Source: Coptis chinensis (Eukaryota; Streptophyta; Magnoliopsida; Ranunculales; Ranunculaceae). Taken from it: a stretch of 64,000 nt of DNA. The position numbers and the translations under genes are program-made. Where the stretch lies: the NCBI GenBank assembly GCA_015680905.1, contig CM027381.1, forward strand, positions 20,623,501-20,687,500, given 5' to 3'. This document shows, one piece after another, positions 45,467-58,200 of this stretch (positions are counted from its first letter, which is position 1; every line of letters begins with the position of its first letter). The notes beneath the pieces were generated by a model. It worked only from the letters and a program-made list of their open reading frames with translations. It did not search any database and had not been told where the DNA came from.

Positions 45467-48152
45467 ATGAATCCCAACTGTTCGCTTGTAAACTTCGGGG
45501 ATCTCTCTTCCTTGGAACTGATCCGGGAGAAATTTCACATCCCTGAGGATATTAGCCTGGAGTGGGGGAGGTTATTTGACGAGTTGGCCTACAAGGAAGT
45601 GGCGCTCATCACCATTGGTCAGCTTAAGGCCGGACTCACTCTTCCTCTCCACCCATTGCTAAGAGAGTGTCTGATTCACTTTAATCTTGATCTTGGTTAG
45701 GCAGCACCCCTGTTCTACAGAATTGTCATGTATTCTGCCATTCTTGCTAAGAGACATGGATTCTCTCTAAATCGTTGGGTGTTCGGTTGCTTTTATGAGG
45801 TCTAGAATATTCGAGACCAGTCATACTACTATATCATGACCAGAGATAAGAACTTTCCGATTGTCTTTTTCGAGGGGAAGCAGAGTGACAAAGGCTGGGC
45901 TGATCACCACCTTCGTGTGTTGGGTGATGCCTAGGACGTTTGCCCCTCTGATTCTAATGGTGAGACTGTGGGAATTTAAGTTCCCAAAAAACACACTCAT
46001 GCTCGAACCAGTAAGTCTCTTTTCTTATGAATTTCGCAATTATTATGAGAGTCTTTCGCCTGAGTTTCTTTGTTGTTTTTCCTCAGATGACTCTTCCCCC
46101 TGGAATCAACTGTCTGCAACTGATGCTGCTACTATGAATTTCATCAAGAAGATCCCCAAGGAAGAAAAGATGCCTTAAGTGATAGTTCCTGATCCCACCT
46201 GTCTTTTTGAATATTTCAACATGTCTGCTGAAGAATTGCTTTAACTTGCCCCTGACTGTTCCTTTTTTGGGATAAATACTGTGAATTCTGGGCGCACAAC
46301 ACTCCCTCCTCCTATTGATCAGGATGCTGGATTTCTTCCTCCCCCAGTTTAGGATGACTCCTCTTTGATTACCAAAAGAAGAGGAAACTGTAAGGAGAAG
46401 AGTTTTGTGGCCGTCTCTAGTGATGCTGCAACATCGATTTCAGTTCAGGAGCCTACTGTTAGTGATGATTGTGTGATCACTGGCGGGAGGGGCCCTGAAC
46501 TACCTCATGAACTGCTGGCGGCCAGCAATTTTAAAAGGGAAGTGTGTGCGTCTAACCGTTCTAGAGTGAAGAGAGCTGATTCTGCTTCTAATGTTGCCCC
46601 ATCTGGTAAGAAAATGAAATTTTGTCCTCTCACTGTGAATGAAGAAACACCTATTAAGGTTCCTGCTAGTATTCCCCCACCTGTTAAGTCTTGTAAGAAT
46701 GTAGCTGTACCCCTACCAGTTCCAGATCCTCCTACAGGTTCTAAACAAACTGGTGATAATGTCCTTCTGACTGTTGACCCTTCCCTCCCTGATAATCGCA
46801 AGGGAAGGGTATTGCTGAAACAACTGCTGTAATTTTCGGTTTCCCTCCTACTCAATTTGGTGATAAGAGGAGGGAGAGTGATTACATCCTTTTCTCGCCT
46901 CGATCTCTGGATTCCCCTGAAAGGGAGATGATCGTGGAGATGAGGCGTTGGGGACGAACTGATGAACTCCCTATTACCAACAAGCATTATGTTAATGATG
47001 TTGATATCACGCTTGGACTTTTGGAAGCTGTGTGACTTCTTGTTGACAAAGCTGAAGCCAATATGGCTGGGAGCTTGGATCTGTCCTTCTCTTGATCTGC
47101 TGTTCATCTAGTCAAGGTAAGAGTTTATTCTCTATTCAATGTTCTGTTTCTCTCATTGTGTTACTTACACATTCTATATTCTTTTCCAATTAGTAAATAA
47201 CTTTCTGGCCATGAAAGAACCAATTTTTTCGGCCTCTACCAGCATAGCTACTGACGACATGGTTATTGGTGAGCTGGTCTGGGCAAAAGAGGCTGCTGAG
47301 AAAAGAGCTGAGGAGCTACATATCCAAGTTAACCAGCTCTTGGCGAAAGAGAAGAAATCTGATACTGGCTTCAAGAATATAAGAGACACTATTTCCAATC
47401 TCCGGAACTCACTGGAAAAAGCTCAGAAAGGAGCTGTTGAAGTTGCCTCTTGGAAAGTAAAGTTCTTGGAATTATGCTCCCACTTCACCACCCTGCAAGC
47501 AAAGCATGACCAAGTACAAAGGGAACTTCACCGTAGGAATACCAAAATGAGAACTTTTGGCCAAGCCATGGTCCATGCAAATGATGTCATGTCAGGTTAT
47601 GAGAGGGCTCTAAAAGAGAAGCGTCTTCGCTCTGATAAGAAGGCTGGTGACCACTTGGTGGAGACTTTCGAGTTTTATTCCCAAGTGGTGAAGGAGGTAA
47701 AGAAGAGGTCAGCTGAAAAAGCCATTCGTTTTGCTTTGAGAGTGCTTGATGTTTCTAAAGGGTCTTTCAACGCGGCTAAACAGGTCTAGTTTGTGGAGGC
47801 TATTGAGGCTACTGGGTATGTTTCTCAGTTGGATGACCAAGGGTGGGTAACCAACCCTTTCATCCTATTTCCTGAACTAGACACCAGTATCTCTGCCATT
47901 CAGAATGAAGTTATGCCTGATGCCTCCTCATCTTCTGAAGAAGACACCAATAATGACATGCCTCCAGTTCAACTTCCTTTTCTGCTAGTGCCAGCTTCAG
48001 GTGGGTGTTTTGTTCAACCTTCAACAGTTCCAGCTAATCCATCCTCATAGTCTGTTCTTGAGAGTGAACTAGGAGTCCTTGACGATGGTGCAGCGGCAAA
48101 CACTGATGGTGAACCAAAGTTTGATTCTACCCCTACTCAACAGGCTAAGTAA
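45467..48152 (+). pseudogene. Antisense extra ORF of element H: Transposase_28-like domain plus coiled coil
   Basis: ATG at 45467. The N-terminal part shows LKAGLTLPLHPLLRECL and RHGFSLNRWVFGCF, the pattern of the 'putative gypsy type transposon' domain (PF04195 type). Two apparent introns: 46011-46086 (gtaagt...tcctcag) and 47117-47193 (gtaagag...caattag). The last exon encodes a charged, likely coiled-coil segment (ELVWAKEAAEKRAEELHIQ, then EKRLRSDKKAG) and an acidic tail ending TAA 48150-48152. In-frame TAGs at about 45698, 45804, 45931, 47787 and 48048 and a frameshift near 46.8 kb break it. Function unknown; such ORFs are known only from retroelements. Confidence 0.65.
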
Positions 48153-49188
48153 AGACTTAGCTCTTTAGTTTATGATTTGAAAAACAATTATTCTTAAACA
48201 ATTATTTTATGGGTTTGTAATATTGAGCTATATAGCTCACATACAATTTACTTTACTGAGCTCTGCAGCTCAACTATTTTATGCATGCTATTTACTTACT
48301 GAGCTCTATAGCTCTTCTATTTTATGCATACTATTTACTTACTGAGCTTTGTAGCTATTCTATTTTATGTATACATTCGAAGCATTTTATGTTATATTAC
48401 ATGTATTACTGTGCATACTCTATCCCTGTTGCCTCCAAAGTTCATTTGGAACAACAATAGGTGACCCTAATAGGCTAAACAGATTAAAATGAGGTATAAT
48501 CAGAATCTGACCAGGATTATATGGAAGCCATTTCAAGTTAACTGTAACTGAAAGTTCGATCACAATAGAGGCATATGCCTTTGCGAATTGAAAGTAACTT
48601 GGTGCCATGAGCACAACACTATGTTTAATAACGATAGGTCCTATTTATTTAAAAAATAAAAAGGGTATCGCTAGAACAGCAGTGGAGGAGTCTTCCTCAG
48701 CGCCATCATGCCGACATAGTTTCAGACCGATGATTGCATGCTAGGATCTGGATCCAACCCAGATCTTCCCAGCAACCCCTAAGTTTGATGTTTTGAGAGC
48801 ACCTGGAACTGACATATAGTTCAGGCTCACAAGAACACTATCTCTTGTTCCAAGTCAAACTGGCATACATTTTACTAAACAATTAGTGTCTTCATATTCC
48901 CTAAAGGCGTAACCCATTGAGGATAATCTCAGTTTAAAAGAAATGGCATACAGTTCTAGCTACATGGGGATGAGAAAGGAACTGACATATAGTTCAACTT
49001 CCCCATACTTAGTATCACTGGTTCTAAAGCAAATTGGCATACAATATTCTTGAACAGATAGTGAGAAAATAATTCCCTAAAGGCTTAGTCCATTGTAGAT
49101 AACTAATAAAAAATGTGCAAGGAATACATTCGATTGCAAGGTGAAGCACTTTATTGATGAAAAAGTATGCAAAACATGCAATAACAAG
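48153..49188. repeat. Non-coding stretch of element H with tandem repeats
   Basis: Three copies of a 43-bp unit starting actgagctct at 48255, 48298 and 48341. Further right an imperfect duplication of about 180 bp carries ggaactgacatatagttca at 48804 and 48983 and attccctaaaggc later in each copy. No gene. Confidence 0.75.
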
Positions 49189-49260
49189 TTACTGATAGTA
49201 CTTCCGAAGGTGCTGTGTGTTCCATGGTTTGACAAGAACGTCACCTTCCACAGTGCATAG
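49189..49260 (-). pseudogene. C-terminal 24 codons of pol (integrase end), element H
   Basis: The minus-strand frame contains PWNTQHLRKYYQ followed by TAA. The PWN-x2-LKKYY ending is characteristic of Tat-lineage gypsy pol proteins. The upstream part of the gene is separated by insertion of element F at 49260/49261. Confidence 0.65.
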
Positions 49261-50762
49261 TGATAAGAGCCCAAAACTGTAGTTTTAACCCTTTAATAAT
49301 AATACTTTTAGACCAATTATGCTAGTAATAAATAAGAGTTAATGCTGATTACGTGCTTTTATGTATTTCAGGCATTAAAGTCAATTATGTGTAGAAATGT
49401 GTCACTTTGGTAAGATAAAGGAGCAAGGGTTGGTTGCTAAGAAGTTCTGTGATTAAATGCCAAGATCAATGTGGGCAAAAAAGTCAAAGTCAAATCTTTT
49501 TAAAGCCCAGTCAAAGTAGTCCAACGCGAGCAGAAACAGCGCACAAAAGTCAGCAGAATTTCCGAAGACCGTATTTTTGGGCTCAGATATCAGAATTGGG
49601 CCTACCTTATATCAAAACGACCGGCTTGGAATCAGCTTTCCAATGGTCCAAGTCTTGACCCAATTAGAGGAGAAAAAGTGGACGAAAAGTCTATGGAAGT
49701 CAAATCCAGCTGAAAAGGCCTATGTGGACTGAAGAAATCGGGTTTTGGGCTCGATTTTTCGGCCCTAAACATAGCTCCTCAGCCCATGCACGAAAATATG
49801 GATCTGGTCTTCTCCATTTCAAGACAAAAGACTTAACTCTTAAGCATTCTTAGCTTTAGGTAGCCAGTATCCATTAGAGAATAGTTAGATCTAGATTTAG
49901 ATTTTAAATTAATTAGTTTTTCATCTTACTTTGTTTGAATTTAGTTATTGAATCCATTGTTATTTCTTCATTAGATCAATAAAGTTAGTTAGTTATTCAT
50001 AAGTTAGTTTCATTTTCCATTAATCATTTTAGTTTCAATTCATAGATTTAGTTATTTGTCATTACTAGTTTTAATTAATTCTTGCATGATTAAATTTCCA
50101 TTTGAATTAAAACAAACAAAGTTAGAATCTTTATACCATGTCTTGTTTAAATTCATTGAGAAATGATAGTATAATGATTCTAGGCTAAACCTCCATTAGA
50201 GGGGGTTGAAGAAGCCTTGATGAAGCTTGATCTTTGTTAACTTAGAAATCGCCGTGATAATTTATTCAATTCTAGAAAGTAATTAGTTCACCATGAGAAT
50301 GGGTTTGATTGCTTCACATGCTAGTTATTATTTGGTAGAGATTGCCATGAATAATTAGGGATTAGAATTACCAATTTGTTATGCGAAAGCATTTCGATTT
50401 GGATTGCGACATTTCTTTGTTAGTTGATTAAGTTGAATTAAGGTGGAATCAATCCCCCCTAATTCCTTATCATAGTATCAATTTAGTATTCTATAGTCGT
50501 ATAAAATCATATCTTGTTAGTTAAATTTCCATCGTAATATAAATTTCGTAAAACTCTCATTAACTTTGGATAGATTGATAATCTTAGGAAACACGAATTC
50601 TAAAGAACTAGGAGTGGAACGAATCTTCTATTCCCACTATATTGCTATAGCATTCGAGAGTAGAAATCTTTGATAAACACTAGCGTAAAATAGTTTTAGT
50701 TTTACTTGCGTTTGAGTTTCATCATTTATTCGTAGGTAAAACTATTCATTTTATATTTATCA
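49261..50762 (+). repeat. 5' LTR of element F
   Basis: 1502 bp, TGATAAGAGCCC...ATTTATCA. Confidence 0.92.
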
Positions 50763-50764
50763 AA

Positions 50765-50777
50765 TGGCGCTGCTGCC
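50765..50777 (+). other. Primer binding site, tRNA-Asp type, element F
   Basis: TGGCGCTGCTGCC, 2 bp after the LTR. Confidence 0.75.
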
Positions 50778-51428
50778 ATCTTTGTTCCCTTTAGAATTGT
50801 TTTCATTAGTATAATTAGTCTTTCCAAAGTCCCATTAAACCCACCCACCCTTGTCTGATTCTAACTGTGGTTGTTGATTTCAGAACTGAAATTTTCCTCG
50901 TAGGATTACACTGAGCGCGACCCGCGTCCTTGGTAGGCTAAATTGGAGCGCCACCCGCGCCCAAATTACTTGATAATAGTAAAGGCCAGAGTGCGACCCG
51001 CGCCCTTGGTAGGCTAAATTGGAGCGCCACCCGCGCTCAAATCACTAGACAACAGTGAAGGCCAGAGCGCACCCCGCGCCCTTGGTAGGCAAACTTGGAA
51101 CGCCACCCACGCCCAAATCACTGGACCTCGATCTGGACTTGAGCGCGACCCGCGCCCACCCAAGGCTTAACTAGAGCCCCCGCTCCCTCTTCTAAAACCG
51201 CCCGATTTCCGTAGGTTAGTTCAAACTTCCATTTCTTCAAGTTTCAGTGTTTCTAACTTGTTAAATACACTGAGCTCACATAAACAAGATGCTATTCATA
51301 AGTGAAGCAAGGAGGCTTTCAGGTACTTCTTTCTTCCACACCTCACATCTCCTGTTAGAGGTTTATACTAGCATATCAGGATTGTTTTGAGTATTGTCGT
51401 GTTTAGTTAAGATTGGTCTTAGCCTTGC
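50778..51428 (+). other. 5' leader of element F with GC-rich tandem repeats
   Basis: At 50912-51180 the unit gagcgcgacccgcgcccttgg with a companion ggagcgccacccgcgc alternates about three to four times, each pair about 80 bp apart. No gene. Confidence 0.8.
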
Positions 51429-52830
51429 ATGAGATTAAGGTCAAGCCGAAGAAAAATGCCTAACGTAATCAACTAGCAACGTCAACAAACACGCCTTTCT
51501 AGTATACCAATTACTACACCTCTAGCTAATATACCACACACAACACTTGAAATAGTGGCTGAAGAAAGAGAGTCTCCTCTCTCTGACTTTTACAAAGCCT
51601 TGAACGATAGCCCAAAATCTTGCAGACCCAGTGGGGGATTTCCGAATCCCCCCAAATATATTTAATTTGTTACCCGTTTTTCTTGGGTTAGACCATGAAA
51701 AACCTTATCAGCACATGTGTAGGATTGAACAAGTCCTTACCACATTCCACCATCCTATAGTAGGTGTTGAACAAATTAAACTGAGGGTGTTTCCTTTCAC
51801 CTTAGCCGATAAGGCGATGTCTTGGTTAACTGCCCAAACGCCTAATTCTGTGGACTCATGAGCCAACCTTGTTCAACTATTTATGGAACATTTTTACCCA
51901 CCACTGAAGACAGATGAAATGCTTTCCAAGATTCATTTCTTTCAACAGATCCTCATGAATCATTTTCAGAGGCTTAGAATCGTTTTGCCGATCTTCTTAT
52001 AGAGTGTCCACACCATAACCGCGTGAAAGACACGCTAGTTCGTGCCTTTTTCAAAGGACTTTTACATCACCATAAAGAAGTCCTTGACATAATGAATGGG
52101 GGTAGTTTCCTAAGTAAAGGAGCCTCAGAGGCTTATAAATTTTTAGAAGATCAAACAAAGCGTAATAATAACTGGAGAGATAGTGACGATATCTCCCATT
52201 CCGCTAGTTCTTCTACAACAGTTAAGGCAGCCAGTATGTTTGAGATGAAACCCGATCCTAAACCAAAAAATTTAATCGAATCTCTTACTAAGAAGGTAGA
52301 GGCTACTTCTGTTCAACAAAAGCCTATCCCTGTCATGAATGTCAACTCCAATCCATGTAATTTATGCTTGAGTCCTGAACACCCGGCCCAACTCCTATTG
52401 TCCTCTAGCTTATGAACAACAAACATAACAACAAGATAACGTTTGCTCAATTAATAGTTATCCTATTCCTAACGCCCCTTGGAGACAACATCCCAACTTC
52501 AATTGGAGAAATAATCAACAAGTAACACCTCCAGGGTTTAATAATCAAAATGTTAGGCAAGCAAACAATTACAATCAAGCTTCACCACGACAAGGGCAAG
52601 GTCAAGGACAAGGTCAGGGTAATTATAATAATTATAACAATAATAATTATAATGCTAATAGAGGTATCGTTCTGGTAAATAATAACTATCACAGCCCACC
52701 CATTAATAATCAACGTGGCATAGTTCCTGTCACATAACCTGTAACAAATCCTACTCCACAACCGGATCGTTTTGACGCCTTTATGCAATCCTAACAACAG
52801 ATTTTACAAGCCATCTAACTTTCCTTACAG
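51429..52830 (+). pseudogene. gag of element F
   Basis: ATG at 51429 (MRLRS). Blocks HMCRIEQVLTTFHHP, IKLRVFPFTLADKAM, KDTLVRAFFKGLLHHH and the knuckle start CNLCLSPEHP (about 52354), where inserted bases break the second half of the finger. An 11-bp deletion relative to A near 51620 shifts frame at the start of the capsid region. Stops and frameshifts at about 51859, 51.94-52.0 and 52.41 kb. Confidence 0.8.
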
Positions 52831-52863
52831 CAGTTAGCATAAGATAAAGTACAACCCAAAGGT

Positions 52864-54136
52864 GTGTTTCCAGGTCAAGCGATACCTAATCCTAAAACAA
52901 CAAACACAGCCTTTGAGGTGAACGATAATACTAGTAAAGAAAATGCAAACGTAAGTGAGCTAAATGCCATCACCACTCTCCGTTCTGGGAGAGTGGTTGA
53001 TAACGCCGTAACTATGCCTATAGATACCCCACCAGTAGTCCCTATACCACAGATTGAACTAGATACCGAAATAGAAATAAAAGAGCCTACCCCTATAGAG
53101 GTACTAGTTAAACCACAACCTAAGAAACAGAAAGCCAAGGTTAGACATCCAGTTGGTCCATACACTAAATATAGAGAGAAACCACTGTTTCCCCAAAGAT
53201 TAGCTATGTTAAACAAGGATACAAACTATGACGAGATTAGGGAAGTTTTCAAAAATCTAACGATAAACCTACCCTTTCTCTAAGCAATTAAAAAATTACT
53301 TCACCACGCTTTAAAAAGTTGTGCACTACTAGGCGTAAGACAAATATTCCTAAAGACGTTTTTCTAACTAAACAGTTTCCAACATTATCAGAACATAATG
53401 GAATCTTTAAGTACAAGGACCCTGGTCATCCTACTGTACAATGCACCTTAGGGGATTCCCACACGACGACCGCTTTATTAGACCTGGGGCAAGTGTTAAC
53501 TTACTCCTATATTATTTATACAAACAAATAGGTCTACAAGAGATGCAACCTACTCAAATGACGTTGCAATTAGCAGATCGGTCTATTAAGTATCCTAAGG
53601 GTGTGGTTGAAAATGTGCTTGTTAAAGGTTAGGATTTCTACTATCCTGCTGACTTTGTTATCCTAGATACGGAAGTCGTTAACGACTTTGTTCCGATCAT
53701 CTTAGGGTGTCCCTTCTTGGCAACTGCCAACGCGCTTATAAATTGTCGCGATGGTTCGATGTCATTGTCCTTTGGCCATCTTTCTATTGAGGTAAATGTT
53801 TTTAAAATGATGAAATAGTTACCAGATTCATCTGTAGATGGGGAGATTAGCATGATCGAGAGTTTAGCTCAAGATTATTTTAACAACACGTTTTCAGAAA
53901 ACCAAATGCATAAATTCTTTTATTTTGGAAGTTCAGATTTTGTCGATGACTCCTACTTAGAGGAAGTCAACACCATCTTTGAATCTGCACCTATCGTGGA
54001 CCCTTCTGTTGCTCCATTTACTGAGTTTGAAGACCTGCTGCCTAAGCAAGTATTCATTACTGAAGATGAGGACCTTCCAGAAGCATTTATCGACATTCCT
54101 TCTACCCCGGTGCTTAAACCTCTTCCTCTGAGTTAA
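52864..54136 (+). pseudogene. Linker and aspartic protease of element F
   Basis: Linker frame 52864-53283, then the protease with LLDLGQVL, where one lost base disrupts the DLGAS motif (about 53478-53492) and shifts to GASVNLLLYYLYKQ. LADRSIKYPKG and ILGCPFLATANALI follow. Not functional. Confidence 0.78.
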
Positions 54137-55548
54137 AATATATTCAACTTGATCCAGATGGTAGTCATCCGGTAATTATATCTTCTCTTTTATCTAAGGA
54201 GGAAGAGACACGTTTGATCAGGGTGATTAGGGAACATCATTATGCGATTGGTTGGTCCCTAGCCAACATTAAGGGAATTGATCCTAATGTGTGCACTCAT
54301 CTTATCCATTTGGAGGAGAACGCAAAGACTTCTTGCAAACCTCAGCGTCGCTTGAACCATGCCATAAAAGAGGTGGTTAGGGAAGAAGTCTTACGGTTAA
54401 CCGATGCGTATATCATTTACCCAATCTCTGATAGCGAATAGGTAAGTCCCATTCATGTAGTTCCTAAGAAGTCAGAGATTACCATGGTACATAATGCCAA
54501 GGGTGAATATGTTACAACGCATGGTCCTATGAAATGGCGAATCTGTATCGATTACAGATGTTTAAATGCCATGACACGAAAGGATCATTTTCCTTTACTC
54601 TTTTATAGATCAGATGCTAGAACGTCTAGCTGGTCATGCTTTTTACTATTTTTTGGATGGCTACTCTGGCTATTTCCAAATTATTATTGATATTGATGAC
54701 CAAGAAAAGACTACCTTCACATGTCCTTTTGGAACATACGCCTATAAATGAATGCCTTTTGGCCTTTGTAATGCTCCTGGTACCTTCCAGCGGTGTATGC
54801 TTCATATATTTAGTGACATGGTAAAGCATTTCATGAAAGTATTCATGGATGATTTTTCTATCTATGGAGACTCTTTCACTGACTGCCTGTCTAACCTGTC
54901 GAAGGTTTTGACACGGTGTGAAAAAAAGAGTCTGGTTTTGAATTGGTAAAATTGTCATTTCATAGTGAAAAAGGGAATCGTGCTAGGTCACATTGTATCT
55001 AGTGATAGAATCGAAGTAGATAAGGCCAAACTAGATAAGATAGCGACTCTACCTATACCACGGACTGTCTATGATATTAGAGCCTTTCTAGGCCATGCAG
55101 GTTTTTATAGGTGCTTTATCAAAGATTTTTCAAAAATAGCTAGGCCTTTAACTAATCTGCTTTTAATTTTAACTGTAAACAGACTTTTGAAACTTTAAAA
55201 GCTGCCTTAATCTCTGCACCCATTATACAGACTCCCGATTGGTCTAAACCTTTCGAACTCATGTGTGATGCTAATGATTATGTTGTTGGTGATGTCTTGG
55301 GGTCAGAAACTAGATAATAAATCCACTGTTATTTATTATGCTAGTAAAACTTTAAACGATGCTCAAAGGAATTATACAACTACTGAAAAAGAATTCTTAG
55401 CTGTCGTTTATGCTTTAGATAAGTTTCGTCCTTATTTGGTTGGTTCTAAGACTCTAGTTTACACGGACCAGGCAGCATTAAGTACCTTCTCGCAAAGAAG
55501 GATGCTAAGCAGAGATTAATCCGATGGATTCTTCTCCTGCAAGAGTTC
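54137..55548 (+). pseudogene. Reverse transcriptase and RNase H of element F
   Basis: SPIHVVPKKS, WRICIDYRCLNAMTRKDHFP, MPFGLCNAPGTFQRC and FMDDFSIYG (intact box near 54844-54870) are spread over several frames. A deletion near 55165 removes the end of the tether (LLLKDAIFDFN in A). RNase H blocks TLNDAQRNYTTTEKEFLAVVYALDKFR are intact at 55265-55519. Confidence 0.82.
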
Positions 55549-56160
55549 ATGTTAGAAATAAAAGGCAAAAGAGGGGTCAAAAACGTAGTTGCCAACCACT
55601 TATCTAGACTTACAAATGACAATGATAGTGATTCAGAGTCCATACCAGACTCTTTTCCTGATGAACATTTGTATGCTATTTTTTCTGCACCATGGTATAT
55701 TAACATTGTGAATTATTTAGCGTCTGATACTATTCCTGCTGATTGGTCAAGAAATGAACGTAAGAAGTTCTTGGCCAGAGTTAAGCTATACTACTGGGAT
55801 GAGCCCTACATTTTTAAGTATTATGCGGATCAGATTATTCGTCGTTGTATTCCCCAGTGGGAATATAATGAGGTTCTGTCTTTCTGCCATGACAAAGAGT
55901 GTGGTGGCCATTTTAGTGGTATGAAAACAGCTGCTAAATTTTTTCAATGTGGGTTTTATTGGCCTACTTTTTTTAAAGATGCCCAAGTACATTGCAAGAC
56001 GTGTGTTCGTTGCCAACAACTTGGGCGAATCACGAAGCGTAATGTGATGCCATTAAATCCAATCATGGTGGTAGAAGTTTTTGACGTATGGGGCATTGAT
56101 TTCATGGGTCCCTTTTCTGTTTCCCACAGTTCCATTTATATTCTAGTTGCCGTGGACTAC
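55549..56160 (+). pseudogene. Integrase N-terminal part of element F, cut by element G
   Basis: Open for 200 codons: RH/IN linker with SIPDSFPDEHLYAIF, zinc-finger region FCHDKECGGHFSG and [12 protein letters not shown], and first catalytic Asp in [10 protein letters not shown]. It stops in mid-core at LVAVDY, exactly where the LTR of G begins. Confidence 0.88.
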
Positions 56161-57675
56161 TGATAAGAGCCCAAAACTGTAGTTTTAACCCTGTAACAGT
56201 CATACTATTAGACCAATTATGTGAGTAATAATTAAGAGTTAACACTGATTACGTGTTTTTATGCATTTCAGGCTTCAAAGTCCATTATGTGCAGAAATGT
56301 GCCACTTTAGCGAGATAAAGGAGCAAAGGTCGGTTACTAAGGAGTTCCGTGATTAAAGGCCAAGTTTCAAGAAGACAAAGCCTTTCTAAAGCCCGGTCAA
56401 AAGCTGAAAAAGTCGGGCGTAAAACAACACACAAGTCAATAGAACTTCCGAAGGCCGTATCTTTGGACTCAGACCTCGGAATGGGGCCTACCTTATGTCA
56501 AAACGAACAGCTCGGAAAGAGCTTTCCAATGGTCTAAGCCTTGATCCAATCAGAGGAGCAAAAGTGGACGAAAAGTCTGTTGAAGTCAACTGTAGCTGAA
56601 GAGGCCTTTTTGGACTGAAAGAATTGGGTTTTGGGCCTGATTCTCTGGCCCAAAACGTGGCTCCAAGCCCATGCACGATTTTTGGATCTGAAAGTATAAA
56701 AACCAAAGCTTAGCTCTTTGTTAATGGTAGATAGGGTAGATAGTTAAGGTAGCTAGTTAGACTTAAAACTATATAGAATTCTAGATCTAGTTTTCAGTAG
56801 AGTAATTAAGTTTAAGTTCCATTTTCAATTCTTGTTTTAGATTAAGTCTTTGAATCATTGTTCTTGATTGATTAGATAAATAAGAATAGTTATTTTTGTC
56901 AATTTCGATTCTTGTCAGTTACATTTGTGTTAGATCTGATTTCATTTATTACTTGTTATTCAATTCTTAGTTATTAATTAGATTTTAATTATTGTTTAAA
57001 TTAGATTAGTAAATTTCAATTCTTTATATTATGTTTAGTTTTAATTTAATCGGAAATGATTGCGTAATGATTCTCGACTAAACCTCCATTAGAGGGGGTT
57101 GAGAAGCCTTGATGAAAGCTTGATTCCGATTATCGTAGAGTCGTCGTAAATTCCTTTCCACTCTAGAAACGATTAGTTCACCATGAGAATGGGTTTAATC
57201 GTTCACATGCTAGTTATGAATTGGTAGGAATGCCATGTGTAATTAGGGATTAGGAGTAACCATATTGTTCTGCGAAGCAGTTCAATTCGGATTATGACGA
57301 TTCATCGTTAGTAGGATTAAGTCGAGTTAAGGTGGAATCAATCCCCCTTTAACTCCTTATCATAGAATCAACGTACCATTCCCATAGTTGTTCTGATAAT
57401 CGACTAGTTGCATCTTGTGGGTAGTTGCATCGTTGTCTAGTTGCCACTTCGTAAATCTCTCATTAGACTTTAGAGTTAAGAGTACTTATACGAAGAGAAC
57501 ATTAACATGCGGAAGGACTAGGAGTGGAACGAATCACTCTACTCCACTATATCTCATAGGATTGAGAGTAGAAACTTTGATAAACATATAGACACATAAT
57601 CTAGTTTTAGTTTACTTACGTTTTGAGTTCATTGTTCATTTCGTAGGTAAACTATTCAATTTTTATGATTTAACA
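56161..57675 (+). repeat. 5' LTR of element G
   Basis: 1515 bp, TGATAAGAGCCC...TTTAACA. The last bases read TTAACA rather than TTATCA. Confidence 0.9.
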
Positions 57676-57677
57676 AA

Positions 57678-57690
57678 TGGCGCCGCTGCC
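57678..57690 (+). other. Primer binding site, tRNA-Asp type, element G
   Basis: TGGCGCCGCTGCC, one mismatch to the tRNA-Asp complement. It is the best match of the four. Confidence 0.8.
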
Positions 57691-58200
57691 ATCTTAATTT
57701 CACTTTCGCATTATTTTTGTAGTGTAAGTACTTTTCTTAAAGTCCCATTAAACCCACCCACTCTTGTTTGATTCATACTATGGTTGTCCGTTTCACCGTT
57801 GAAAAGTTCCGCAAAAATATACACGGAGCGCGACCGCGCCCTAACCGAGCGCACCTGTGCCCATAAGCCTGGAACACTGAGCGCGACCCACCCTAAATCA
57901 CTGTAACTTGAAGTTACACGGAGCGCGACCGCGCCCTATGCGAGCGTACCTGCGCCCTAAGCTAGATTTTTCCGGATTTCTACAGTTTTGATTCGAACTT
58001 TGATTTTTCAAGTTTTTCAGTGTTCTAACTTGTTATATACACTGAACACGCGTAAACAAGACGCTATTCATAAGCGAAGCAAGGACGCAATCAGGTATTC
58101 CTTTCTTCCACACCTCGCATCTCCTGTTAGAGGTTTATACTAGTATATCAGAATTGTTTGGAGTGTTGATGTGTTTAGCTAAGTTTGGTTTTAGCCTTGT
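57691..58200 (+). other. 5' leader of element G with GC-rich repeats
   Basis: gagcgcgaccgcgccctaa-type units at about 57825-57955, two full pairs. No gene. Confidence 0.75.

Larger units (their letters stand above)
44765..49260. mobile_element. Element H: fragment of a Tat-lineage Ty3/gypsy element
   Basis: The minus strand holds the last codons of pol at 49189-49260. The plus strand holds a long intron-containing extra ORF (45467-48152), so the extra ORF runs antisense to pol. This arrangement is known in Tat-lineage (Retand-type) plant elements. Element E abuts it on the left and element F on the right, so H is older than both. Its LTRs are not seen. Confidence 0.6.

Noticed and set aside
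46505-47107. 200-codon minus-strand frame in element H
   Set aside because: It is antisense to the extra ORF, spans its frameshift site and shows no family motif.
50912-51180. Regularly spaced GC-rich units as a CRISPR-like array
   Set aside because: Units are imperfect, spacers are themselves similar, and the position is the retroelement leader of a plant genome.
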